A stretch of DNA of 64,000 nt from JAPPFW01 sp965231815 (GTDB lineage: Bacteria; Actinomycetota; Acidimicrobiia; Spongiisociales; Spongiisociaceae), in NCBI GenBank assembly GCA_965231815.1, contig OZ246890.1, forward strand, positions 434,001-498,000. The letters run 5' to 3'. The notes beneath the pieces are model-generated. The model did no database searches. It was not told where the DNA came from and saw only the letters and a program-made list of their open reading frames with translations. Shown here piece after piece: positions 25,413-32,725 of the stretch (the stretch's first letter is position 1; each line of letters opens with the position of its first letter). Both the position numbers and the translations under genes were made by a program.

Positions 25413-26513
25413 TTGTCAAAAGCAAGATACCAAGTTTCACTGCTGATGGCCGTCCTGCTGCTGGTCGGCGCAGCCTGTAGCGGCGACAACGCCGCCACAC
25501 CTCAAACAACTGTAATCACAACTGCGACCACTACGACGGCGGCGACCACGACCGTCGCCCCAATTACAACCACCGCCCCAACCACCACATCCCCCCCAAC
25601 CACCACGACGGCGTTGACCACAACCACCACCCCAACTACGACCGTAGCCCCGACTACTACAGTGCCTGAACCGGCATTCCCGGTCACGGTTGCCGGGGTC
25701 GTCATCCCCGCCCAGCCCACGGCGATCGTCTCTCTATCTCCCACGGCTACCGAAATGCTGTTCGCGGTCGGGGCGGGTGATCAGGTCATCGCAGTGGACT
25801 CCTTCTCGAACTACCCCGAAGGCACCCCGATGACCGACCTGAGCGGCTTCCGACCCAACCTGGAGGCCATCGCCGCATACGCCCCCGATCTGGTGGTCAT
25901 GTCGGGCAATCCCGAGGAAATCGCCTCCGGCCTTGAAGCCCTGGGCATCCCGGTCCTGATCCATGAAGCGGCCCTTGACCTGGAGGATGCGTACCAGCAG
26001 ATGCGACAGGTCGGAGCAGCGACCGGCCATGTCGAGGCTGCGGAGGAATTGGTATCGACGATTCAGGAGGAAATCGCCGAGTTGCTGGACGAACACGCCC
26101 CGGAGCCGGTAGATCCGAACCTCGAACCTGACATGCGCCTCACGTTCTACCACGAAATCTCCGACACCTTCTTCTCGGCGACTTCAGGTACCTTCATCGG
26201 AACCGTCTACGCCATGTTCGGGTTGGTGAACATCGCAGACGAGGCGGATCCCGACGGATACGGCTATCCGCAATTGTCTCCGGAGTACATCCTCGAAGCG
26301 GATCCCGACATCATCTTCTACGGATGCGCCGTCTGGTGTGGCACCACCGCGGGGTCGATCGCCGAGCGTCCGGGCTGGAGTGAGCTCCAAGCGATCCGCA
26401 ACCAGAACCTATTCGAGGTTGACGATGACCTATCGAGTCGATGGGGACCACGGTTGATCGAGTTCGTCCGGCTCATAGGGCAGAGCCTCGGGAACTTCTC
26501 CAGGGACGGCTGA
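25413..26513 (+). CDS. btuF: Cobalamin ABC transporter substrate-binding lipoprotein
   Basis: 366 residues from a TTG at 25413 with GGAGG 8 bases upstream. The signal peptide ends in a lipobox (LLVGAACSG, Cys near residue 22). Residues 28-85 are a Thr/Pro-rich linker (TTTTAATTTVAPITTTAPTT and similar) that spaces the binding domain from the membrane. The periplasmic-binding fold of the BtuF/FecB type follows: PTAIVSLSPTATEMLFAVG, RPNLEAIAAYAPDLVV and AIRNQNLFEVDDDLSSR. Cobamide as ligand is inferred from the riboswitch and cob genes. Its stop lies 5 bases before the permease start. Confidence 0.88.
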   Translation: MSKARYQVSLLMAVLLLVGAACSGDNAATPQTTVITTATTTTAATTTVAPITTTAPTTTSPPTTTTALTTTTTPTTTVAPTTTVPEPAFPVTVAGVVIPAQPTAIVSLSPTATEMLFAVGAGDQVIAVDSFSNYPEGTPMTDLSGFRPNLEAIAAYAPDLVVMSGNPEEIASGLEALGIPVLIHEAALDLEDAYQQMRQVGAATGHVEAAEELVSTIQEEIAELLDEHAPEPVDPNLEPDMRLTFYHEISDTFFSATSGTFIGTVYAMFGLVNIADEADPDGYGYPQLSPEYILEADPDIIFYGCAVWCGTTAGSIAERPGWSELQAIRNQNLFEVDDDLSSRWGPRLIEFVRLIGQSLGNFSRDG

Positions 26514-26518
26514 CGAGC

Positions 26519-27562
26519 GTGGACCAGGAACGAGTCGACCTAAGGCCGGCCCGGCTCCGCTGGGGCTGGCTTATCGCGACGCTCGCGGCCTTGCTGGTCG
26601 CGATGTTCGCGGGTATCACCATCGGTCCGGCCGGGATCCGACCGGGACAGGTGATGGCCGAACTCATCGGATCCGGCTTGGGCGGACGTCCCTCGACCCT
26701 CTCGAGCATCCAGCAGGCCATCATCTGGGAGATCCGCCTTCCCCGGGTCATTCTGGGAGGCCTGGTTGGAGGACTTCTGGCCCTGTCCGGGGCCTCCTAC
26801 CAGGGAGTATTCCGGAATCCCCTAGCCGACCCGTACCTGCTGGGAGTTGCGGCGGGCGGCGGTTTGGGCGCTACCGTGGTGATCGCTCTGGCCCCCGGAA
26901 CCACCTCCGTCCTGCTTCCTCTCGCCGCCTTCGTGGGCGCCTTGGCGGCGGTAGCGCTCACCTACGCCGTTGGGCGGTCGATAGGGGGGCGGAGCGCGGT
27001 CTCCCTCATACTCGCCGGGGTAGCGGTGGCGGCCTTCTTTACCGCTGTCCAGACCTACATCCTCCAGAGGAACGCCGACACCATCCGGCAGGTCTACTCG
27101 TGGATTCTCGGTCTGCTCGCCACCACCGGATGGCGTGAAGTGTTGGCGCTGCTTCCCTATGTCATTGTGTGTGGTACCGGGTTGCTTCTACACCGGCGGC
27201 TGCTCGACGTCATGAGCGTGGGAGACGAGGAGGTGGACAGCCTCGGCGTTTCGGCGACGAGGGTCCGCACGACGGTGGTGATTTTCGCAACTTTGGCGAC
27301 GGCCGCCGCGGTAGCGGTGAGCGGGCTCATTGGCTTCGTAGGCATCGTCATTCCTCATACCGTACGCCTGCTCGTCGGTATCAGCTACCGGTCACTCCTT
27401 CCGGTCTCGGTGATCGCAGGCGCCGCCTTCCTGATCCTCGCGGACCTTGCCGCCCGTACCGTCGTAAGCCCGGCAGAACTACCGATCGGGGTTATCACCG
27501 CCTTCGTCGGAGCCCCCTTCTTCATGCTGGTGCTGCGCACGACCCGACGGTACGTGGTATGA
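26519..27562 (+). CDS. btuC: Cobalamin ABC transporter permease (BtuC/FecCD family)
   Basis: 347 residues from a GTG at 26519; a longer frame from 26441 would overlap btuF. FecCD-type hallmarks: IRLPRVILGGLVGGLLALSG near residue 78, YQGVFRNPLADPYLLGVAAG, LGLLATTGWREV, and DEEVDSLGVSATRVR with GLIGFVGIVIPHTVRLLVG near the coupling helix. About ten membrane helices are expected. It forms the channel of the BtuCDF complex. The stop overlaps the ATPase start by 4 bases. Confidence 0.92.
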   Translation: MDQERVDLRPARLRWGWLIATLAALLVAMFAGITIGPAGIRPGQVMAELIGSGLGGRPSTLSSIQQAIIWEIRLPRVILGGLVGGLLALSGASYQGVFRNPLADPYLLGVAAGGGLGATVVIALAPGTTSVLLPLAAFVGALAAVALTYAVGRSIGGRSAVSLILAGVAVAAFFTAVQTYILQRNADTIRQVYSWILGLLATTGWREVLALLPYVIVCGTGLLLHRRLLDVMSVGDEEVDSLGVSATRVRTTVVIFATLATAAAVAVSGLIGFVGIVIPHTVRLLVGISYRSLLPVSVIAGAAFLILADLAARTVVSPAELPIGVITAFVGAPFFMLVLRTTRRYVV

Positions 27563-28338
27563 GCATCTCGATTCGCGATCTTTCTATCTCGTACCAACCG
27601 GGAACGTCCGTGGTACAGGAGTTGAACCTCGAAGTGCCGACCGGCGAGTGGCTCGGGCTGCTCGGTCCCAACGGCGCGGGCAAGTCGACCCTGTTGAAGG
27701 CGATCGCCGGGCTCGTAAGACATACCGGGTCGATCAAGCTGGAAGGTGTCGACTCGACTTCGATCAGGAAGCGGGATCGGGCCCGAACGGTGGCCTTCGT
27801 CCCCCAGGAACCGGTCATACCACTTGCGATGTCGGTCGCCGAGTACGTGTTGCTGGGCCGCACTCCACACCTTCCCTATCTAGGAACGGAAGGTCGCCGA
27901 GACTTCGAAGCCGCCTCGTCGGCCCTCGACCTGCTGGACGTTCGACAATTCGCATCCCGGAACATGTCGGAGCTCAGCGGCGGCGAACGGCGCCGGGTGG
28001 TGCTGGCCCGAGCCATCGCCCAGGAAACCGACATACTGCTGCTTGACGAACCCACGGGTGCGCTCGATATCGGCCAGGGGCAGAACGCTCTCGAGTTAAT
28101 CGGCTACCTGCGGAAACGGCGCCCCATCACGATCATCACCGCCATGCACGACCTGACCCTGGCGGGGCAGTTCGCCGACCGGCTGCTCATGATGGCCGCC
28201 GGCCGGATAGTCGCCTCCGGACCGGCCGTGCATGTGTTAACAGCTGACTACATAAGGGACTTCTACCATGCCACCGTCGAGGTAGTCAGGGTCGGCGATG
28301 GCCTGGCGATAGTCCCGGTAAGGAATGGTTCCAGATGA
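27559..28338 (+). CDS. btuD: Cobalamin ABC transporter ATP-binding protein
   Basis: 259 residues starting at the ATG that overlaps the btuC stop. Walker A is LLGPNGAGKSTLL near residue 36, the signature motif is MSELSGGERRRVVLARAIA, and Walker B is ILLLDEPTGALD; the switch histidine is in ITAMHDLTL. It resembles the FepC/BtuD group of metal-chelate importers. Its stop overlaps the cobA start by 4 bases, so the transporter and adenosyltransferase are one operon. Confidence 0.92.
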   Translation: MSISIRDLSISYQPGTSVVQELNLEVPTGEWLGLLGPNGAGKSTLLKAIAGLVRHTGSIKLEGVDSTSIRKRDRARTVAFVPQEPVIPLAMSVAEYVLLGRTPHLPYLGTEGRRDFEAASSALDLLDVRQFASRNMSELSGGERRRVVLARAIAQETDILLLDEPTGALDIGQGQNALELIGYLRKRRPITIITAMHDLTLAGQFADRLLMMAAGRIVASGPAVHVLTADYIRDFYHATVEVVRVGDGLAIVPVRNGSR

Positions 28339-28901
28339 GCGAAGCTCCCCGCACAGAAGACCCCCGCCGACGAGACACCCGGCGGGCGCCCTCGGTGGTG
28401 CTCGTAAACACCGGCGACGGCAAGGGCAAGAGCACCGCCGCAATGGGAATGGTGATGCGGTCGGTCGCCCGTAACTGGCAGGTGGCCGTTGTGCAGTTCA
28501 TGAAGTCCGGAAAGTGGAAGGTCGGCGAGGAAAAGATCGGAAACCGTCTCGGCGTCGAATGGATAGCGGGCGGTGACGGGTTCTCGTGGGACAGCGAGGA
28601 CCTGGATCGCTCTGCCGAACTCAACCGCGAGACGTGGAACCTGGCTCGGCAACGGATCGAAGCCGGAAAGCACCGCCTCGTGGTACTCGACGAGATCACC
28701 TACCCCATCAACTGGGGATGGATCGACTGCGACGAGGTAGCCGGCGTCATCGCCAACCGCCCTGCCAACGTGAACGTGGTCATTACCGGGCGCGACGCCC
28801 CCGACCGCCTGATCGAGGTCGCCGATACCGTCACCGAGATGACCCCTGTGAAGCACGCCTACCAGCAAGGCATCCGGGCCATCCGCGGTATCGACTTCTG
28901 A
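28335..28901 (+). CDS. cobA: Cob(I)yrinic acid a,c-diamide adenosyltransferase (CobA/BtuR/CobO type)
   Basis: 188 residues. The P-loop VNTGDGKGKSTAAMGM is the characteristic CobA ATP-binding loop; QFMKSGKWKVGE, VLDEITYPINWGW and NVVITGRDAPDRLIEVADTV complete the signature. It transfers the adenosyl group from ATP to cob(I)alamin or cobinamide. Its presence at the end of the btuFCD operon means imported corrinoid is adenosylated at once. Confidence 0.95.
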   Translation: MSEAPRTEDPRRRDTRRAPSVVLVNTGDGKGKSTAAMGMVMRSVARNWQVAVVQFMKSGKWKVGEEKIGNRLGVEWIAGGDGFSWDSEDLDRSAELNRETWNLARQRIEAGKHRLVVLDEITYPINWGWIDCDEVAGVIANRPANVNVVITGRDAPDRLIEVADTVTEMTPVKHAYQQGIRAIRGIDF

Positions 28902-28908
28902 GCCAGCG

Positions 28909-28936
28909 CCCTCCCGCGTTACTCGCCGGGGGAGGG
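28909..28936. terminator. Candidate bidirectional terminator hairpin
   Basis: CCCTCCC at 28909-28915 and GGGAGGG at 28930-28936 form a 7-bp GC stem in the 47-base gap between the converging cobA and DUF433 genes. No clear U-tract follows on either strand, so the termination role is inferred from position. Confidence 0.5.
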
Positions 28937-28948
28937 TGACCAGGCTCG

Positions 28949-29626
28949 TCACGCGGCCCGCAGGAACCGCGTCTCGAAGTCGACTGCCGTATCGATGTCC
29001 TCGGTGGTCACGCCGTGGTCGCGGTAGATCTCCAAGATCATCGAATCCGGCTCCCCGGCGAGGGCCAATTCGGATAAGACCTCCGTTCGAACCCTCCTCA
29101 CGGTCGGGATCCCGAACGACACGCGTGGAGTCACGCACACCGGTTCCTGTGCCTCCATCACGATGTATCGCATCGCCTCTTCTGTCACCTCGTCAAACCG
29201 AACCCGTCTACAAAAGGTCTCTGCTGCTGAGCTCAGCATCAACTGCCCGGATCCAACCACCATCCATAGTTCCGCGGGTATCTCCAGGCGCTGTTGCGTC
29301 TCCGACACGAGCTCCCGGCCCCCGATTAACGGCTTGGCGACAGCAAATGGGAACGGCGTGTCGAACTCACGACTAAGCGCTTCCCTCAGTGGACGGAGCC
29401 GTTGGAGAGGCAGGTGCCGACGGTATTCGCGAAGGTAGGCAGCCTCGATGAACTCCCCCCAAGATACCCGCGGGTCGCCAGTGGGTTCGTGACGGAGGAC
29501 GGGTGGGTACCGCTCGGAGCCGCGGCTGCCTCCATCAAGCCACCACCGGAGGGTAGCTGGTGATATACGAAGCAGGCGTGCCGCTTCCGAAAGGCTGTAG
29601 GTAGGCCGAACCAGCCAAGAACTCAT
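28949..29626 (-). CDS. DUF433-type protein with MerR-like N-terminal helix-turn-helix
   Basis: 225 residues from the ATG at 29624-29626, which has GGAGG about 9 bases upstream. The N-terminus YSLSEAARLLRISPATLRWW is a MerR/excisionase-like helix-turn-helix. The C-terminal part (VLSELALAGEPDSMILEIYR followed by DHGVTTEDIDTAVDFE) is the DUF433 domain found in VapB-type antitoxins and related regulators. Such proteins often pair with a PIN or DUF5615 toxin, but none is downstream here. An open frame continues upstream in phase into a nucleotidyltransferase relic (29630-29767), so a longer fusion product is possible. Confidence 0.7.
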   Translation of the reverse strand: MSSWLVRPTYSLSEAARLLRISPATLRWWLDGGSRGSERYPPVLRHEPTGDPRVSWGEFIEAAYLREYRRHLPLQRLRPLREALSREFDTPFPFAVAKPLIGGRELVSETQQRLEIPAELWMVVGSGQLMLSSAAETFCRRVRFDEVTEEAMRYIVMEAQEPVCVTPRVSFGIPTVRRVRTEVLSELALAGEPDSMILEIYRDHGVTTEDIDTAVDFETRFLRAA

Positions 29627-29629
29627 CTC

Positions 29630-29767
29630 GTGCGCCTCCGTGGGTAAGGAGCGCCGGTAGCCTACTTGGCCTCGATTTGAACCGACGTAGCCACCAACGA
29701 CTATGAAACGAACCCCGTGGTCAACACAGAGCCCGACGAATTCCTGCAAGTTATCCCCCAACGGCAT
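29630..29767 (-). pseudogene. N-terminal relic of a nucleotidyltransferase (MNT/AbiEii-like)
   Basis: An ATG at 29765-29767 with a good GGAGG site begins MPLGDNLQEFVGLCVDHGV followed by RFIVVGGYVG. This is the start of small nucleotidyltransferase-domain proteins (typically FVVVGGYAVxxHGxxR followed by the catalytic DxD). After VVGGY the family pattern disappears, no DxD motif follows, and the frame runs on in phase into the DUF433 gene. It looks like a deletion that removed most of an upstream gene and may have fused the remainder to its neighbour. Confidence 0.5.
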
Positions 29768-29864
29768 GCTGTCCCCTCCGTCCGATCCGTGGTAGTACGC
29801 TTGGAGATCCCGAAGATGATCCACCCGTTCCGCCAGTCTTGCCAACCGCCTACACTCTTTGCTC

Positions 29865-29996
29865 ATGAAGTTACGGGTGCTCTTCGTGTTGGCGGGGCTG
29901 GCGGCGGTTCTGGTGCTGGTCGTTCGTCGCTCCCCGGTAGTGGTCCAACCTCCGGCTGATCGGGGAACCTGGGTACCCGTCCCGACCGATCGATGA
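29865..29996 (+). CDS. Small single-pass membrane protein
   Basis: A 43-residue frame: MKLRVLFVLAGLAAVLVLVV is a positively charged start plus one membrane helix, followed by RRSPVVVQPPADRG and a short polar tail. Its stop overlaps the ATG of the next gene by 4 bases (ATGA), which argues that it is translated and coupled to it. I do not recognise a family. Confidence 0.55.
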   Translation: MKLRVLFVLAGLAAVLVLVVRRSPVVVQPPADRGTWVPVPTDR

Positions 29997-30754
29997 CCAC
30001 TCGGGTAGCGCTCCATCTAAGCGGTGGCGTGGCCTTGCGAGCATCGCGGGTTCTCCTCGCGGAGGCGGGCGTACAGGTCGGATTTCTCTCGGACGATTCG
30101 GGTCACGAGGGTACGGATTCGATCTTGTCGGTAGCCGGGTGGGATGCCTTGGCCGTGTCCGGCGTCTCGGAGGCCTCGGACCCTCATGTCAAGGAGGCGC
30201 TCGCTTCCGATATCCCTGTAGTGGTTGGAACCCACTTGCCTGACGGCTATCCGGTTGGTGACGCCACGGTCGTTACCGGCGCCGCCCTGGGATCCGGCCT
30301 GGCCGCCGCGCTGGCCCTTTCCATTGCGGACCCAAACGGCGAACCGGTTGATACGCAGCTCGCTTGGACTGTTTCCGGCCAACCGCTGGGTATGGGAACG
30401 CCCGTTACCTTCCCCGAACCGGTGGGTCCTCTATGGGCCGGAAGGGCCAAGAGCCCCCTGCGCCGACCAAGGGTCACCTGCTGGGTAGCGCCCGATGACT
30501 CGCCCTGGACGGCGGTGGTTGTCAACGTCCGGGGGCGGTCGAACGGAGGAGCGAACCGCATCTTGGGGGTGGTCGACGACGCTACCTTCCTCCGGGCTGT
30601 TTCGATCTCCGCGACTCTGGTGGCTGCGGCCCGCGGCGCATATCCGCCCGGAGTGAACAGTCCGGGCGACCCGGGGGGTGTCTACTTGCGGCTTGCCCGC
30701 GCCGCCGGAATGGAAATTGCCGAGTTCTCCTCGGAGCGGCCCACCAACCACTGA
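29993..30754 (+). CDS. Hypothetical soluble protein
   Basis: 253 residues of unknown family. The N-terminal third (VALHLSGGVALRASRVLLAE, VGFLSDD, WDALAVSG) reads as alternating strands and helices like a Rossmann-type nucleotide or response-regulator fold, though no binding motif is clear. Gly/Ala-rich segments follow (VVTGAALGSGLAAALALSI). No signal peptide. It is coupled to the small membrane protein upstream and ends just before a partial copy of the 210-bp repeat. Confidence 0.65.
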   Translation: MTTRVALHLSGGVALRASRVLLAEAGVQVGFLSDDSGHEGTDSILSVAGWDALAVSGVSEASDPHVKEALASDIPVVVGTHLPDGYPVGDATVVTGAALGSGLAAALALSIADPNGEPVDTQLAWTVSGQPLGMGTPVTFPEPVGPLWAGRAKSPLRRPRVTCWVAPDDSPWTAVVVNVRGRSNGGANRILGVVDDATFLRAVSISATLVAAARGAYPPGVNSPGDPGGVYLRLARAAGMEIAEFSSERPTNH

Positions 30755-30761
30755 ACGACGG

Positions 30762-30830
30762 CAACGCCGATAGCTGCATTGCCTGGTCGAAGCGCGATCA
30801 TGGCTCTACTCCGCTCATCCTGTAGCGCCC
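30762..30830 (-). repeat. 210-bp dispersed repeat, partial copy 3
   Basis: GCCGATAGCTGCATTGCCTG, then GGCTCTACTCCGCTCATCC, matches the interior and right part of the copy at 6193-6401 in the same orientation. Both termini are missing or too diverged to see. It lies directly after the stop of the hypothetical gene and before the convergent oppC stop. Confidence 0.55.
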
Positions 30831-30848
30831 GGTCCACAAAAAGCGGGG

Positions 30849-31712
30849 CTACAGACGCGGGTTTATGCGTTCTTCCAGCGAGAAGGCGATCAGGGCGAAG
30901 CCGAGGGACGCCAGCATGATCAGCAGTCCGGGTGGGAGAACCCACCACTTCCATGCCGGCGTGAGGAAGGCGCCCCGCGCCTGCGCCCAGAACAGGGTCG
31001 AACCCCAGCTCTTCTGGATCGGATCCCCGAGGCCCAGAAAGCTCAAAGCCGCCTCTAGGAGTATGGCGTTCGAGACGGCCCGAACGAACGAACCGGTGGC
31101 GAGCAGCGCGGTTCTCGGTACGATGTGTCGCAGTATGGTCCAGCGGTCCGGAGCGCCCATCGAGCGTGCTGCCAGGACATATTCGCGGGCTCGCAGCGAG
31201 AGCACCTGGGACCGGATAATCCGGGCCGGTTCAGCCCATATAAGGATGCCGATCACCAGGATGGTGTTTAGCAGGCTCCTGCCCAGATAGGCCGCCAGCA
31301 CGATCAGCAACGGCAGGAAGGGCAGGATCAGAATCACGTCGACCCCGCGCATCATCACCGCCCCTAGCCGTTTCGGGTAGTACCCGGCGATAACCCCCAC
31401 CGACGTTCCGATCAGCAAAGCAACCATCGCCGCCACGAGTCCAACCGACAGCGATACCCGCGCCCCGAAGATGAGTTCCGACAGCAGGTCCTGTCCGACA
31501 TCGTTAGTACCGAGCAGATGTTCCGAGCTCGGAGGAAGGAACGGTGTTCCTACTCGCTCGGTCGGATCGTAGGGTGCGATTAGCGGGGCGAATACCGCAC
31601 CACCCAACAGGATGGCGACGATGATCCCCCCGCTTACCCCGAACAAGGTGGGCATGCGGGAACGTCGCCGCGCCGACCGTCTCGCCGCCTGCTCCTGAGC
31701 GTCGGTGACCAT
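30849..31712 (-). CDS. Peptide/nickel ABC transporter permease (OppC/DppC type)
   Basis: 287 residues. An N-terminal cytoplasmic basic segment (RRSARRRSRMPTLFGV), a first helix, then the periplasmic HLLGTNDVGQDLLSELIFGARVSL block typical of DppC/OppC, and the EAA loop VLAARSMGAPDRWTILRHIVP. About six helices are expected. It pairs with the OppB-type permease, whose stop overlaps this start by one base (TGATG). The ligand is unknown; oligopeptides are the usual substrate of the family. Confidence 0.9.
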   Translation of the reverse strand: MVTDAQEQAARRSARRRSRMPTLFGVSGGIIVAILLGGAVFAPLIAPYDPTERVGTPFLPPSSEHLLGTNDVGQDLLSELIFGARVSLSVGLVAAMVALLIGTSVGVIAGYYPKRLGAVMMRGVDVILILPFLPLLIVLAAYLGRSLLNTILVIGILIWAEPARIIRSQVLSLRAREYVLAARSMGAPDRWTILRHIVPRTALLATGSFVRAVSNAILLEAALSFLGLGDPIQKSWGSTLFWAQARGAFLTPAWKWWVLPPGLLIMLASLGFALIAFSLEERINPRL

Positions 31713-32686
31713 CAGGAAGCCCTCGTACGTGGGTCGATCAGAGGATACAGCAGGTCGGCCAGCAGGTTCGCCAGCAGCACCGCCGCCGTAAACACCAGGA
31801 AGGCCGCTTGCATAACCGGGTAGTCACGTCCCGATACCGCTTCGAACACCAAGCGGCCCAGTCCCGGATACGAGAACACCGTCTCGACAATCACCGTGCC
31901 GCCGAAGGCGAAGCCGAGGCGGATGGCTAGGACGGTGACTACCGGAGCGATGGTGTTCCGGGCGACGTGTCCGAACAACACCCGCCGCTCCCCGGCGCCC
32001 TTGGCCCGCGCGGTTCGTATGTAGTCCTCCCCGAGGGTTTCCAGCATCGAATACCGCATCGTCATATAAACGCCGGGCGTTGCCAGGATGGACAGTGTGG
32101 CCACCGGCAGGATGGTATGGCTGATGATATCCCAGGTGTGGGCCCATCCCACCAGATCGGATGCGGGTGTAACGGCTCCAAACGAAGGCAGCACGCCCAA
32201 CTGGACGGCGAAGATGGATATCAGCACCATGCCTAGCCAAAAGGACGGTAGGGACTCGATCGAGATCATGCCGGTAAGCATGCTCAGGTCGCCCTTACTA
32301 CCCCTCCTCCACGCGGATAGAGCCCCGAGAATCACCCCCGCCACGGCTGACAGGATCAGCGACAGTCCGGTGATCAGCAGGGTCCACGGCAGTCGAGCGA
32401 GGATCATATCCACGATCGGCCGACTTGAGCGGAACGAATACCCGAAGTCCCCGGTGAGTATGTCCCCCCAGTAGCGCAGGTATTGCTTCCAGAGCGGAGC
32501 ATCCAAGCCCACCCGAGCCACAATCTCTGCCCGCTGATCGGGACTCAACAGGCCGACATCCACTCCCGCAATCAACACCAGCGGGTTCCCCGGCATTAGT
32601 CGAGGCAACAGGAAGTTGAGCGTTACCGCTACAAGCACGACCACCCCATACTGGGCAAGTCGACGTAGGTCGATACGCCTTCTCAA
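31712..32686 (-). CDS. Peptide/nickel ABC transporter permease (OppB/DppB type)
   Basis: 324 residues from a TTG at 32684-32686. Family features: LRRLAQYGVVVLVAVTLNFLL, PRLMPGNPL near residue 30, DAPLWKQYLRYWGDILTGDFG with YSFRSSRPIVDMI, and the EAA loop DYIRTARAKGAGERRVLFGH. Six helices. Third gene in the order ATPase fusion - binding protein - OppB - OppC. A 39-base gap separates it from the binding-protein gene. Confidence 0.9.
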   Translation of the reverse strand: MRRRIDLRRLAQYGVVVLVAVTLNFLLPRLMPGNPLVLIAGVDVGLLSPDQRAEIVARVGLDAPLWKQYLRYWGDILTGDFGYSFRSSRPIVDMILARLPWTLLITGLSLILSAVAGVILGALSAWRRGSKGDLSMLTGMISIESLPSFWLGMVLISIFAVQLGVLPSFGAVTPASDLVGWAHTWDIISHTILPVATLSILATPGVYMTMRYSMLETLGEDYIRTARAKGAGERRVLFGHVARNTIAPVVTVLAIRLGFAFGGTVIVETVFSYPGLGRLVFEAVSGRDYPVMQAAFLVFTAAVLLANLLADLLYPLIDPRTRAS

Positions 32687-32725
32687 TCCGTCAACTCGGC
32701 TCGGATCCGGCGGATCCGCGCGCCC

